A stretch of 64,000 nt of DNA from Gammaproteobacteria bacterium (GTDB taxonomy: Bacteria; Pseudomonadota; Gammaproteobacteria; Pseudomonadales; Pseudohongiellaceae), in contig JAWKZW010000001.1 of the NCBI GenBank assembly GCA_041395725.1, positions 4,408,501 through 4,472,500 on the forward strand, given 5' to 3'. Numbering within the stretch: position 1 is the stretch's first letter; every line of letters begins with the position of its first letter. The notes beneath the pieces are model-generated. The model had not been told where the DNA came from. It worked only from the letters and a program-made list of their open reading frames with translations, and did no database searches. The position numbers were made by a program, and so were the translations under genes. This document shows, one piece after another, positions 1-8,941 of this stretch.

Positions 1-103
1 GCTCTACTGTAAGCCCGGAATCCTGCCCAGCTCCACTACTGGCCGCAATCAGGCTTCCCCCGATCAGCACGGTCACTGCCACTTTTTTCAGCCTGGCTCT
101 CAT
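1..103 (-). CDS. N-terminus of an exported protein, truncated by the window edge
   Basis: A reading frame on the minus strand starts with ATG at 103, preceded by a strong AAAGGAG ribosome binding site about seven bases upstream, and stays open to base 1. The 34 visible residues look like a Sec signal peptide: a basic start (MRARLKK), a hydrophobic core (VAVTVLIGGSLIAA) and a small-residue cleavage zone (SSGAG). The mature part lies outside the window, so the function cannot be told. It is divergent from the alpha/beta hydrolase gene at 290. Confidence 0.7.
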   Translation of the reverse strand, partial: MRARLKKVAVTVLIGGSLIAASSGAGQDSGLTVE

Positions 104-289
104 CGTAATACTCCTTTTCCAGTTTCAGCCCGTAACAGTTTACTAAGCGCATTCCAGCGGGTATTGGCCTATATCAATAGCCAATGGGTCAGGCTTCGCG
201 GCAACTGACCCGGCGCTGCTTAACAGTCAGCGCCTAATCTGTTCTAATCAGACCTGATCTGCAAGTGGAATAATCCGGGAGAAAACGCC

Positions 290-1264
290 ATGACTATCAC
301 GATCACCAACGACCGGGCGGGCTATAACACGCGCCGTCGACGCAGGATGACCGCAGCAGGATTCATGGCAGCACTCTGTCTGGTGTCCGTGTACGCACTG
401 GCCGATGCCTGGACGGAGGCAGAACACGGCTACGCGCAGAACGGCGATGTCCGCATCCACTACGCCACTATGGGTGAAGGTCCGCTGGTAGTGATGATTC
501 ACGGCTTTCCGGATTTCTGGTACAGCTGGCGCCACCAGATGGAAGGGCTCAGCAATGACTTTAAAGTTGTCGCCATCGATCAACGGGGCTACAACCTCAG
601 CGACAAGCCTGCTGGCCAGGCCAGCTACAATATGCGGCACCTGGTTGGCGACGTCGCGGCGGTGATTCGCCATTTCGGCCAGGAGAAGGCCATTGTTGTC
701 GGGCATGACTGGGGCGGTATCGTCGCCTGGCAGTTCGCCTTTGCCAATCCGCAGATGGTCGACCGACTGGTCATTCTCAACCTGCCCCATCCCAACGGCA
801 TGGCCCGGGAACTGGCCAATAACCCGGAACAGCAGCGCAACAGCGGGTATGCCCGGGCTTTCATCGAGGGCTCTCCCACAGATCCGGACATCTTCTTCGG
901 CGGCCCCATGAATCCGCAGTCTCTGTCCGGTTGGGTCAGCGACCCGGCGGCACGAACACGCTACGTGGAAGCCTTCGGCCAGTCAGACTTCGATGCCATG
1001 CTGGCTTACTACAAGGAAAATTACCCGCGGGTGGATGGCAGTGCACCTGCGCCAGCACCGGCCCCGCAGCTGGATGTGCCCCTGCTGATTTTCCATGGTC
1101 TGCAGGATACCGCGCTGCACTCCGACGGACTCAATAACACCTGGGACTGGAACGATGCGGATACCACCCTGGTCTCGGCTCCGGATGCCAGCCATTTTGT
1201 TCAGCAGGATGCCGCCGAGCTGGTAACCACCACCCTGCGCTGGTGGTTGCTGTCCCGTCAGTGA
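290..1264 (+). CDS. Exported alpha/beta hydrolase, epoxide hydrolase-like
   Basis: A 324-residue alpha/beta-hydrolase of the epoxide hydrolase / haloalkane-haloacetate dehalogenase branch. After a basic start and a hydrophobic segment (about residues 20-40, a likely signal peptide or anchor) come the oxyanion-hole motif HGFP followed by DFWYSW, the DQRGY strand-loop, and the nucleophile elbow GHDWGG, whose Asp rather than Ser is typical of epoxide hydrolases and dehalogenases. The catalytic His is probably in the ASHFVQQD segment near the C-terminus. A GGGAGA ribosome binding site precedes the ATG. The export signal sets it apart from the usual cytoplasmic members and matches the many exported enzymes downstream. 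The substrate cannot be read from sequence; a soluble epoxide or halo-acid is the family expectation. Confidence 0.85.
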   Translation: MTITITNDRAGYNTRRRRRMTAAGFMAALCLVSVYALADAWTEAEHGYAQNGDVRIHYATMGEGPLVVMIHGFPDFWYSWRHQMEGLSNDFKVVAIDQRGYNLSDKPAGQASYNMRHLVGDVAAVIRHFGQEKAIVVGHDWGGIVAWQFAFANPQMVDRLVILNLPHPNGMARELANNPEQQRNSGYARAFIEGSPTDPDIFFGGPMNPQSLSGWVSDPAARTRYVEAFGQSDFDAMLAYYKENYPRVDGSAPAPAPAPQLDVPLLIFHGLQDTALHSDGLNNTWDWNDADTTLVSAPDASHFVQQDAAELVTTTLRWWLLSRQ

Positions 1265-1399
1265 GAACTGCCGGATCGGGTCGTTAATAAATTTTTGAGA
1301 TTCTGGCTCTATTTATCTGATTAATAAGAATTTTCAATCCAGAAATCTCTCATCCCCGACACGAAGTAAGCCCCGGTAGCATCCGGGCAAACCCGTCAC

Positions 1400-1909
1400 T
1401 CAGCCCAGATAGCCGTGCTGCGCCAGCTGGACCAGATTGCCATCGGGATCGGGAAAGTACAGCTGATCGCCACCGCTGGTCCGGTTGGCCGGGTCGCGGT
1501 TTACATTACCCTGTACACCGTGTTCCGCCAGCCTGGCATTCAGGCGATCGGCATCGTAGTCGTCTACCCCGATACACAGATGGTGCATGCCCCGGGTACC
1601 GGCGATGTTGTACAAGCCCAGGAAACTCTCGTCTCCGAGGCCCATGTTGAGTCCGCCGTTGGCCGGCCGGCTGATAATTTCCATCCCCAGCACGCGGTTG
1701 TAGAACTCGGCTGAGCGGTTCACGTCGCTGACCGACAGAGAAAGATGATTCATCGACCTGCCTGTCGCCACCGGTGCGGGCGTTTGCGCCTGACCCGAAC
1801 GGGACAGTGCCGCAGCACCGGTGGCCACGAGCAATGAAGTCACCAACTGGCGACGGGTCAGTTTTTTCTCTTCGTATTGGCTGATAAGCGCTTCTATGTG
1901 ATTTTCCAT
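1400..1909 (-). CDS. Exported VOC (glyoxalase/dioxygenase fold) protein
   Basis: A single vicinal-oxygen-chelate domain, from about residue 50 to the end, beginning with MNHLSLSVSDVNRSAEFY. Candidate metal ligands are the His of MNHLSLSV, the His pair of GMHHLCIGV and the Glu/Asp-rich C-terminal strand (YFPDPDGNLVQL). The N-terminus contains TRRQLVTSLLVATGAAA, a twin-arginine-like motif plus hydrophobic core, so the protein is probably exported folded, with its metal, through Tat. I prefer the ATG at 1909: the perfect AGGAGG at 1920-1925 is ten bases away, whereas an in-frame TTG at 1915 is only four bases away. The reaction is unknown; VOC proteins include lyases, isomerases, dioxygenases and resistance proteins. 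Confidence 0.8.
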   Translation of the reverse strand: MENHIEALISQYEEKKLTRRQLVTSLLVATGAAALSRSGQAQTPAPVATGRSMNHLSLSVSDVNRSAEFYNRVLGMEIISRPANGGLNMGLGDESFLGLYNIAGTRGMHHLCIGVDDYDADRLNARLAEHGVQGNVNRDPANRTSGGDQLYFPDPDGNLVQLAQHGYLG

Positions 1910-1992
1910 CGTCAAACTGCCTCCTGAGACTGTTTTATAAACTGTATTTCCACTCTCCCCACCTTGCCTCGATGCTGTTCCCGCTGCCCGGG

Positions 1993-3030
1993 TCAGCGAA
2001 GGACATGGCGTTCCAGCATCTGCCGCCGCACAACCGCGCCGTAGACATTACCCTCGGCATCAACGCCGACACCTTCCGCACCCGAGTGGGGGCCAGTCAG
2101 CGACTCGGCATCTTCGATAAAGGCGTGAACGGTCCCGTCAACAGCGGAGCCGATGCGAATCCCCTTCCTGATACCCATCAGTTCATTCGCGCCAGTGTCT
2201 GGCCCGGATTCCGAATCCGCCACATAGAGGATGTCATCAGGGGTGATAAAAATCCCGCTGGGTCGGCCGAACTGACGCCATTCGTCCAGGAACTCCCCCT
2301 CCTGACTGAACAGCTGGATACGATTGTTCTCCCGATCGCCAACAAACAGGCGCCCCCGGGAATCCATGGCGATGGTATGGGGCTCACTCAATTCACCCGG
2401 CCCTGAGCCCTTTCGGCCGAAGGCTTTGATGAAGCGACCGTCTGCCGAGAAATGCACGATGCGGTTATTGACCCCATTGCGATGACTTTCCGCCACAAAG
2501 ATATCACCGGAGCGCGGGTCGACAACCACGTCATTGGGCCAGAACAGCTGGCCCGGGCTCGATCCACCCTGCCCCCGGACTCCAAGTGTCAGCAATACCT
2601 CACCCTCGGAACTGAACTTGAAAACCTGATGACCGATCGCGCCGTTGTCACGGGCATCGGTAACCCACAGATTTCCCTCACTATCAACCGTGGCGCCGTG
2701 GGGAAACACAAACAGCCCCTGTCCAAAGCTGGCCAGCAGCTGACCGGCGTAGTCGTATTTGAGTATTGGTGGTTCACTGCGGCCCTCGCAGGAATTGGCG
2801 GCACAGCGGTGTACAACATAGATAAAACGACCATCCGGCGATACCTCGACAGCCGTAACGGCGGCCCACTGCATACCCGGCGGCAGCTCCCCCCAGTTGC
2901 GCTGTGTCAGGTAGGGCTGTGGCAGATCATTGCGCACACCATGAACCACCGGAGCGGTCGGCTGAGCCCATGCGGCAACGCCGATCAACATGCCGGCAAT
3001 CAGCCAGGCGGCCCGCGGGTTGAATGTCAT
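1993..3030 (-). CDS. Secreted NHL-repeat propeller, peptidyl-alpha-hydroxyglycine lyase (PAL)-like
   Basis: A 345-residue exported beta-propeller with signal peptide AWLIAGMLIGVAAWAQP and successive NHL blades (GNLWVTD, GDIFVAE, GRLFVGDRENNRIQLF, DILYVAD, GNVYGAVV). It resembles the lyase half of peptidylglycine alpha-amidating monooxygenase: the three zinc-type histidines sit in matching contexts (FVFPHG H111, EPHTIA H218, TGPHSG H315), and the arginines of VVHR (R75) and DRENNR (R233) are kept. The catalytic-Tyr position appears to be His (AESH, H183). Start: ATG at 3030 after a GGGGGT stretch, preferred over the GTG immediately upstream. Many bacterial NHL proteins are only distantly PAL-like, so lyase activity is inference. 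A PHM-like copper monooxygenase is encoded at 13017-14360. Confidence 0.75.
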   Translation of the reverse strand: MTFNPRAAWLIAGMLIGVAAWAQPTAPVVHGVRNDLPQPYLTQRNWGELPPGMQWAAVTAVEVSPDGRFIYVVHRCAANSCEGRSEPPILKYDYAGQLLASFGQGLFVFPHGATVDSEGNLWVTDARDNGAIGHQVFKFSSEGEVLLTLGVRGQGGSSPGQLFWPNDVVVDPRSGDIFVAESHRNGVNNRIVHFSADGRFIKAFGRKGSGPGELSEPHTIAMDSRGRLFVGDRENNRIQLFSQEGEFLDEWRQFGRPSGIFITPDDILYVADSESGPDTGANELMGIRKGIRIGSAVDGTVHAFIEDAESLTGPHSGAEGVGVDAEGNVYGAVVRRQMLERHVLR

Positions 3031-3260
3031 CACTTTACCCCCTGTTCAATTTCACCAGTAGACGGGCCGCCTGCAGCCCCTGATTTCGGATACTGCTGCA
3101 ATCGCCCTGGCCAGTTTACTGCAGCCACTGCCGGAAAGGCAGTAGAAACCGGCTCTGCGGTTACGACTGAAAAGCCCGGTGACGCGGCGTAAGCCATGGA
3201 TTAAGTCCAGTGGATAGGGTATTTTCGCCAGGATTTTTTCCAGCTTCGTAGGAGCAGTTC

Positions 3261-5129
3261 ATGCGCAGATCTATCAGGTTCATCGCCCTATCCCTCCTGC
3301 TGTGGGCATCCGCCTCGTCAGCTCAGGCCCAGTTGCCACCTGCGGGCGATCCCGAGCATCCGGGACGGGAACTCTATGAAAGCAATTGCAGTAACTGCCA
3401 CGGCAATCCGGAATTCCCGCGCGCCCACGCCTTCGACACCCTGCGCATGATGAACTCCGAGGCCCTGTCCTATGCGCTGACCGAAGGATTGATGTCGACC
3501 CAGGGCGCCAGCCTCAGTGCAGAGCAGCGAGAATTGGTAGTTGCTTATCTGGCAGCAGAGGGCGGTTCTGACGCCTGGGTCGCCGGCATGCTGTGCAAAG
3601 CGGATGAACGCAATGTCGATCTTACCCAGCCACCCTCTCTGCTTCGCTTCGGGGCAGACGAGAACAACTCCAGACACCTGACGGCGGAAATGGCGGGTCT
3701 CTCCACCGCTGACATGGCCAATCTGGAACTGGCCTGGGCAGTAGGCTTCCCGGACACTTCCGGTATGCGGGCGGCACCGGTCATCATCGGCACGACAATA
3801 TTTTACGCCGCTACCGATACGCAAAAAGTATTTGCTCTGGACATGGATTCCGGCTGTGCCAAATGGGTTTACGAGTCGGCGACACCACTGCGCTCGTCAC
3901 TGGCCTATGGCACGATCAACGGTTCCGGCACGTTGATTTTTGGCGATATCACCGGGCTGGTGCATGCCGTTGATGCCGCTAGCGGCGTTGCTATATGGGT
4001 GAAGAGCGGCCAGGCGTCCAACAACCAGGGTATGATTACCGGCTCGCCGGTCGTTCACGAGGACAAGATCATCGTTCCCATCTCCGGCTCCGGGGTGCTG
4101 ACCGGCGACAACCCGCGCTACGAATGCTGTGAAAACCATGGCGCTGTTACCGCCCTCGATGTAGCCACTGGCGACAGGATCTGGGAATACCACACCATGC
4201 CTCCCGCCACGTATAACGGCATGGAGAATTCACTGGGCGTCAAGCTGAAGGGTCCTTCCGGTGCGCCGATCTGGTCCACACCAACGGTCGATGCAAAGCG
4301 CGGTCTGGTGTACGTCACCACCGGGGAAAATACCTCTCTGCCCACCACCGGAACCAGTGATGCCATTATCGCCCTGGATCTGGAGACGGGTGCGGAAAAA
4401 TGGGTATTTCAGGCCCTGGCCAATGACATGTGGAATTATGCCTGTGCGGGACGCCAGCCGGGCCCCAACTGCATCATCGAGGGCGACACCATTTCGTTCG
4501 ACTATGATTTTGGTGGGCCGGCCATCCTGGTACAGGACAACGGCAGGGAACTGCTGCTTGCCGGTCAGAAATCCGGCGACCTGTGGGCTGTTGATCCCGG
4601 CACGGGAACCGTGATCTGGAACCAGCGGGTCGGACAGGGCACTGCCCTGGGTGGCAATCACTGGGGGATCGCCAGCGACTACCAGCGGGCCTTTCTCACC
4701 ATCAACGACCCGGTAATGGGCCCCGGTGGGGGCAGTCAATCAGGGATCCACTCTTTCTTTGTCGGCACCGGCGAACCCAGCTGGTCCTTCGCCGTAGAGC
4801 CCGACTGTGATGAGGGTCGCGCAGAACGAATCAACGGCTGCCAGGGGCTTTATGGTTTCTCGGCTACTCCGCTGTCCGTCGACGGGGCTGTGATCAGCGC
4901 CGGTCTGGACGGCCGGCTGTTTATCTTCGACTCGCAATCCGGTGACATTCTGTTCCAGTACGACACGGCCGTGGACTTCGAAACAGTCAACGGCGTGGAG
5001 GCCAGGGGCGGCTCTATCGACAGTCATTCCATCGCCGCCGGCTCCGGTATGGTGATTATCGGTTCCGGTTACGGACAATTCAGCCAGACCCCTGGCAATG
5101 TGCTGCTGGCATTCCGGCCCAAGAACTGA
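3261..5129 (+). CDS. Heme c-PQQ dehydrogenase, polyvinyl-alcohol dehydrogenase-like
   Basis: A 622-residue periplasmic quinoprotein. The signal peptide (to about residue 24, ending SSAQAQ) is followed by a short cytochrome c domain with CSNCH (C43, C46, H47) and then a PQQ-type eight-bladed propeller with repeated blade motifs such as FALDMDSGCAKWVYES, VHAVDAASGVAIW and LWAVDPGTGTVIW. The domain order (heme c first, propeller second) and segments such as CCENHGAVTALD and CAGRQPGPNC are those of cytochrome-type polyvinyl-alcohol dehydrogenases. It would oxidise a secondary alcohol and pass electrons to the fused heme. The gene stands alone; the ribosome binding site TAGGAGCAG precedes ATG 3261. 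Whether the substrate is PVA or another alcohol cannot be told. Confidence 0.85.
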   Translation: MRRSIRFIALSLLLWASASSAQAQLPPAGDPEHPGRELYESNCSNCHGNPEFPRAHAFDTLRMMNSEALSYALTEGLMSTQGASLSAEQRELVVAYLAAEGGSDAWVAGMLCKADERNVDLTQPPSLLRFGADENNSRHLTAEMAGLSTADMANLELAWAVGFPDTSGMRAAPVIIGTTIFYAATDTQKVFALDMDSGCAKWVYESATPLRSSLAYGTINGSGTLIFGDITGLVHAVDAASGVAIWVKSGQASNNQGMITGSPVVHEDKIIVPISGSGVLTGDNPRYECCENHGAVTALDVATGDRIWEYHTMPPATYNGMENSLGVKLKGPSGAPIWSTPTVDAKRGLVYVTTGENTSLPTTGTSDAIIALDLETGAEKWVFQALANDMWNYACAGRQPGPNCIIEGDTISFDYDFGGPAILVQDNGRELLLAGQKSGDLWAVDPGTGTVIWNQRVGQGTALGGNHWGIASDYQRAFLTINDPVMGPGGGSQSGIHSFFVGTGEPSWSFAVEPDCDEGRAERINGCQGLYGFSATPLSVDGAVISAGLDGRLFIFDSQSGDILFQYDTAVDFETVNGVEARGGSIDSHSIAAGSGMVIIGSGYGQFSQTPGNVLLAFRPKN

Positions 5130-5300
5130 CAACCCGGACACTGCAAATCAGGAACTTCTGTCTTAATCTTAGCCTTAGTCCCTGGCGCCGCGCCCTGACC
5201 TGGTCACTCAATTTGTCCGGGCCGGCGACCAGTAACCGGGGCGGGCAGGCTGGCTTTTTGCCAATTCTGTCGCATTTTGCACTTTTTGCAATTTAATTTG

Positions 5301-5328
5301 TTGACTTGCTCGGAAACGCTGGTAATTT
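5301..5328 (+). promoter_or_regulatory. Possible promoter of cysD-cysNC
   Basis: TTGACT at 5301-5306 and TAATTT at 5323-5328 are separated by 16 bases in an AT-rich patch just upstream of the cysD ATG at 5362. The -35 box matches five of six consensus bases; the -10 box is weak. Confidence 0.3.
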
Positions 5329-5361
5329 TAGCAAAATCACCGGATAAATGGATTTTGCGAC

Positions 5362-6852
5362 ATGACACTGCCTGCCGATGTACGCCAGAACCGCTATACC
5401 GAAAACGGTGCGTGGCTCCCATGGGATACACAATCTGTCCACGACACCCTCGCCGGCACCACGAATAGTGCCTCGCTCCGAACCACGGAGCGCGCCCTGG
5501 AATCCTCAAACCTGATCCCCACCACCCTGGACGTTAAGGAAGTGGTGGACGAATCCGGTCGGAATCCCAGGCTTAACGTCCTGAACGCCCTGCAGCAGAA
5601 CGCCAGGAGCAAACGCTTTACCACGCTGATTTTGCAGGAATACCTCAACAAGGATGGTCTGCGGGTCCTGTTCAGTAACGATCTGCGCGGAGGACGGCGC
5701 TGGGTATACCTGCTTTCCGACCAAGACGAGCAGGAACTGACCGAGGCCCTCAAGGCGCTTGCAGATGAACGCAACGTTTTGCTGTTCCCCCATGGCAACG
5801 TGACGGCCAGGATTCGCGCCCTGCAGAAACAGCTTGATACGCCTTATTTACCACTGGCCTCAGGCAGGCAGATACAGTTCGGCCTGCCGGCGTATCACGA
5901 ACCCAGCACCAATGCTGACTGGCACATCCCCCCTGCGGCAATGAAATCCGGCCATACTCTGAGCAATCTTGATCGGCTGGAAGCGGACAGCATTCACATC
6001 CTCAGGGAGGTGGTAGCCCAGGCGAAAAACCCAGCCATGCTGTTTTCCCTTGGCAAGGATTCCTGCGTCATGTTACACCTGGCTCGTAAAGCCTTTTACC
6101 CCAGTCCGCCTCCGTTTCCACTGGTGCATATCGACACCCGCTGGAAATTTAAGGCCATGTATGAATTCCGCGATGAGGTGGCCCGCGAAAGCGGCATGGA
6201 CCTGATCGTTCATGTGAATCCGGAAGCGATAGAAAAAAACATAAACCCATTCGACCATGGCAGTGAACTGCATACCCACATAACCAAAACCGAAGGTCTC
6301 AAGCAGGTACTCGATCACTACAAGATCGATGTAGCCCTGGGAGGGGCTCGCCGCGACGAGGAAAAAAGCCGGGCCAAGGAGCGGGTGTTTTCGATCCGCA
6401 ACAGCAGCCATCGCTGGGATCCTAAACGACAGCGACCGGAATTGTGGAATCTCTACAACGGCTACAAAGCGCCTGGCGACAGCATTCGCGCTTTTCCGCT
6501 GTCTGACTGGACCGAACTGGATATCTGGCAATACATCTACCGGGAGCAGATACCGATTATCCCCCTGTATTACGCAGCCTATCGACCCGTGGTGGAACGC
6601 GACGGTATGCTGATGATGCTGGACGACGACCGCACCGAACTATTCGAGAATGAAAAAGTGCAGATAAAGAAGGTAAGGTTCAGAACTCTTGGCTGTTACC
6701 CTCTGACCGGCGCCATCGAATCGGATGCCGATGATCTGCCCTCGATAGTACTGGAGTTGCTGCAGAGCAGAAGCAGTGAACGACAGGGGCGCGTCATTGA
6801 CAAGGATTCCAACGCTTCCATGGAAAAGAAAAAGCAGGAGGGCTATTTCTGA
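5362..6852 (+). CDS. cysD: Sulfate adenylyltransferase subunit 2 (CysD) with a 193-residue N-terminal extension
   Basis: Residues 194-496 are a complete CysD: they begin MKSGHTLSNLDRLEAD, contain the PP-loop SLGKDSCVML (about residue 229), GGARRDEEKSRAKER and FRTLGCYPLTGA, and end in KKKQEGYF like the E. coli enzyme. CysD with CysN makes adenosine phosphosulfate from sulfate and ATP. Unlike standard CysD (about 300 residues), the frame is open for a further 193 codons upstream to an ATG at 5362, with codon use like its neighbours and no stop. I do not recognise a domain in this extension; it includes the charged segment VYLLSDQDEQELTEAL. An internal ATG at 5941 would give a standard CysD but has no clear ribosome binding site. 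The stop overlaps the cysNC start by one base (TGATG). Confidence 0.93.
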   Translation: MTLPADVRQNRYTENGAWLPWDTQSVHDTLAGTTNSASLRTTERALESSNLIPTTLDVKEVVDESGRNPRLNVLNALQQNARSKRFTTLILQEYLNKDGLRVLFSNDLRGGRRWVYLLSDQDEQELTEALKALADERNVLLFPHGNVTARIRALQKQLDTPYLPLASGRQIQFGLPAYHEPSTNADWHIPPAAMKSGHTLSNLDRLEADSIHILREVVAQAKNPAMLFSLGKDSCVMLHLARKAFYPSPPPFPLVHIDTRWKFKAMYEFRDEVARESGMDLIVHVNPEAIEKNINPFDHGSELHTHITKTEGLKQVLDHYKIDVALGGARRDEEKSRAKERVFSIRNSSHRWDPKRQRPELWNLYNGYKAPGDSIRAFPLSDWTELDIWQYIYREQIPIIPLYYAAYRPVVERDGMLMMLDDDRTELFENEKVQIKKVRFRTLGCYPLTGAIESDADDLPSIVLELLQSRSSERQGRVIDKDSNASMEKKKQEGYF

Positions 6853-8747
6853 TGAGCAAGGCTAACGAACAACAGGCCTCACTGGAAAAAGTAAAAGCCT
6901 ATATCGAAAATCAGGCCACCCTCGATCAACTGCGATTCATCACCTGCGGCAGTGTTGACGACGGAAAAAGCACTCTGATCGGACGAATGCTCTACGAAGC
7001 TCAGTCAATTTTTGAAGACCAGATTGCAACGCTGGAATCGGATTCCAAAAAGCTGGGCACCCAGGGAGGCGAGATTGATTTCGCCCTGCTGGTCGATGGA
7101 CTGGCGGCAGAGCGCGAACAGGGTATCACCATCGACGTGGCCTACCGGTATTTCAACACCGACAGACGCAAATTCATCGTGGCAGACACACCAGGTCACG
7201 AACAGTTTACCCGCAACATGGTAACCGGGGCTTCTCACGCGGACGTGGCTGTGATTCTGATCGATGCCTCGCAGGGTGTTTTAACCCAGACCCGCAGACA
7301 TTCCTTTATTACTTCCCTGCTGGGTATCAAACACGTAGTGCTTGCCGTCAATAAAATGGACCTGGTGGGCTTTCGACAGAATGTATTCGATAGCATTGTC
7401 GAAGACTACAAAGCCTTCGCCCGGAACCTTGAGTTCGCAACCGTCACTCCTATCCCCCTTTCTGCCCTGTTGGGTGATAACGTGATCGAACGCTCAGGCA
7501 ATATACCCTGGTATAAAGGTCCGACCCTGCTGGGATTTCTGGAAACAGTAGAGATCACTCATTCCCAGGACGCCGCTCCGTTCCGGTTTCCCGTTCAGTG
7601 GGTAAACCGCCCCAATGCGGACTTCCGCGGATACACCGGAAAGATCGTCAGTGGCAAAGTAAAACCCGGCGACAGCATCCGGGTCCTGCCGTCAGGAGAG
7701 ATCGCCAATGTTGCGACTCTCAACCTGTATTCGGCAGATATGGAAGAGGCTGTTACCGACCAGTCGATAACCCTGACCCTGGACCGGGAAATCGATATCA
7801 GTCGTGGTGACGTCATCGTGGCCGCGGATTCGCCGTCAGAGGTTTCCGATCAGTTCGAAACCTCGCTGGTCTGGATGGACACCGAAGCGGGGTTCGTGGG
7901 GCGCTCCTACTGGTTGATGATCGGCACCATGCGGGTTAATGCCACTGTCACGGATATCAAGTACAAGTACAACATCAACACCTTCGAAAAGCTGCAGTCC
8001 CGCTCCCTGGAACTGAATGACATTGGAGAAGTGACCATCAATCTGGATCAGCCGATCCCTTTCGAAGCCTATAAGCAGTGCCGGGACCTCGGCGCGTTTG
8101 TACTGGTCGACCGCTACAGCTTTGCCACAGTTGGCGCCGGCATGATCAATTTTTCTTTGCGCCGGGCCCAGAATGTGCACCGCCAGGCATTGACCGTAGA
8201 CAAGGATGCCAGGGCCAAACTGAACGGTCATCGCCCACGGGTCCTCTGGTTCACCGGACTCAGCGGATCGGGCAAATCGACAGTTGCCAACGCCGTGGAA
8301 AAGGCCTTGCACAAGAAAGGCGTGCGCACCTATATCCTGGATGGCGACAATATCCGCCACGGCCTGAACAAGGACCTGGGTTTTACGGATGCCGACCGAG
8401 TGGAAAACATCCGTCGAATTGCCGAGGTGGCGAAACTGATGGTCGATGCCGGACTGGTGGTTCTGACGGCGTTCATTTCTCCGTTCCGCTCGGAACGGGA
8501 CATGGCCAGAGCGCTATTCGATCCGGGAGAATTCCTGGAAGTCCATATCCACGTACCACTCGAAGTCGCCGAACAGCGGGATCCGAAAGGGCTCTACAAA
8601 AAGGCCCGCAAAGGTGAGCTGCCCAACTTCACTGGCATCGACAGCGCCTACGAGGCTCCCGAGGCAGCAGAGATAACCCTGCCCACAGAGGAACTATCGA
8701 TTGAGGAGAGTGTTGCCCGGGTACTGACCGCTATGGAGGAAATATAA
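6852..8747 (+). CDS. cysNC: Bifunctional sulfate adenylyltransferase subunit 1 / APS kinase (CysNC)
   Basis: A 631-residue fusion. Residues 1-440 are the EF-Tu-like GTPase CysN, with P-loop GSVDDGKS (33-40), DTPGHEQF (G3) and NKMD (G4); GTP hydrolysis drives APS formation by CysD. From about residue 460 comes APS kinase CysC, with P-loop GLSGSGKS, DGDNIRHGLNKDLGF and the FISPFRSERDMAR segment, which phosphorylates APS to PAPS. The same fusion is known as NodQ in rhizobia and CysNC in many proteobacteria. Its start overlaps the cysD stop, so the two are translationally coupled. No cysH, cysI or cysG is nearby; the reductive steps must be encoded elsewhere. Confidence 0.96.
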   Translation: MSKANEQQASLEKVKAYIENQATLDQLRFITCGSVDDGKSTLIGRMLYEAQSIFEDQIATLESDSKKLGTQGGEIDFALLVDGLAAEREQGITIDVAYRYFNTDRRKFIVADTPGHEQFTRNMVTGASHADVAVILIDASQGVLTQTRRHSFITSLLGIKHVVLAVNKMDLVGFRQNVFDSIVEDYKAFARNLEFATVTPIPLSALLGDNVIERSGNIPWYKGPTLLGFLETVEITHSQDAAPFRFPVQWVNRPNADFRGYTGKIVSGKVKPGDSIRVLPSGEIANVATLNLYSADMEEAVTDQSITLTLDREIDISRGDVIVAADSPSEVSDQFETSLVWMDTEAGFVGRSYWLMIGTMRVNATVTDIKYKYNINTFEKLQSRSLELNDIGEVTINLDQPIPFEAYKQCRDLGAFVLVDRYSFATVGAGMINFSLRRAQNVHRQALTVDKDARAKLNGHRPRVLWFTGLSGSGKSTVANAVEKALHKKGVRTYILDGDNIRHGLNKDLGFTDADRVENIRRIAEVAKLMVDAGLVVLTAFISPFRSERDMARALFDPGEFLEVHIHVPLEVAEQRDPKGLYKKARKGELPNFTGIDSAYEAPEAAEITLPTEELSIEESVARVLTAMEEI

Positions 8748-8805
8748 CCGCGGCTGGAAACAGTCGAGTGAGCAGCGAGGTGAGTGTGTGAGCCTGCATG
8801 CCCGA

Positions 8806-8820
8806 GTTCAATTATTGAAC
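8806..8820. repeat. Short perfect palindrome between convergent genes
   Basis: GTTCAA and TTGAAC arms flank a central TTA in the 194-base gap between cysNC and the MBL-like gene. There is no T-tract, so it is not a standard terminator; it could be a weak hairpin or a protein site. Confidence 0.3.
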
Positions 8821-8941
8821 CTGCATTCCTGAACAAGGCGCCCGCGCACACCTCCAGCTCTGCAGGGCCCGGGTCGCCTCACCAACAACCCTGCCCCGCC
8901 GCCAGTGAATGACAGTTAACAGGGCGCCGGAGAGCGGCTCC

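Noticed and set aside
2452..3192. 246-residue open frame on the plus strand
   Set aside because: Antisense to the NHL propeller gene; no signal, motif or start site.
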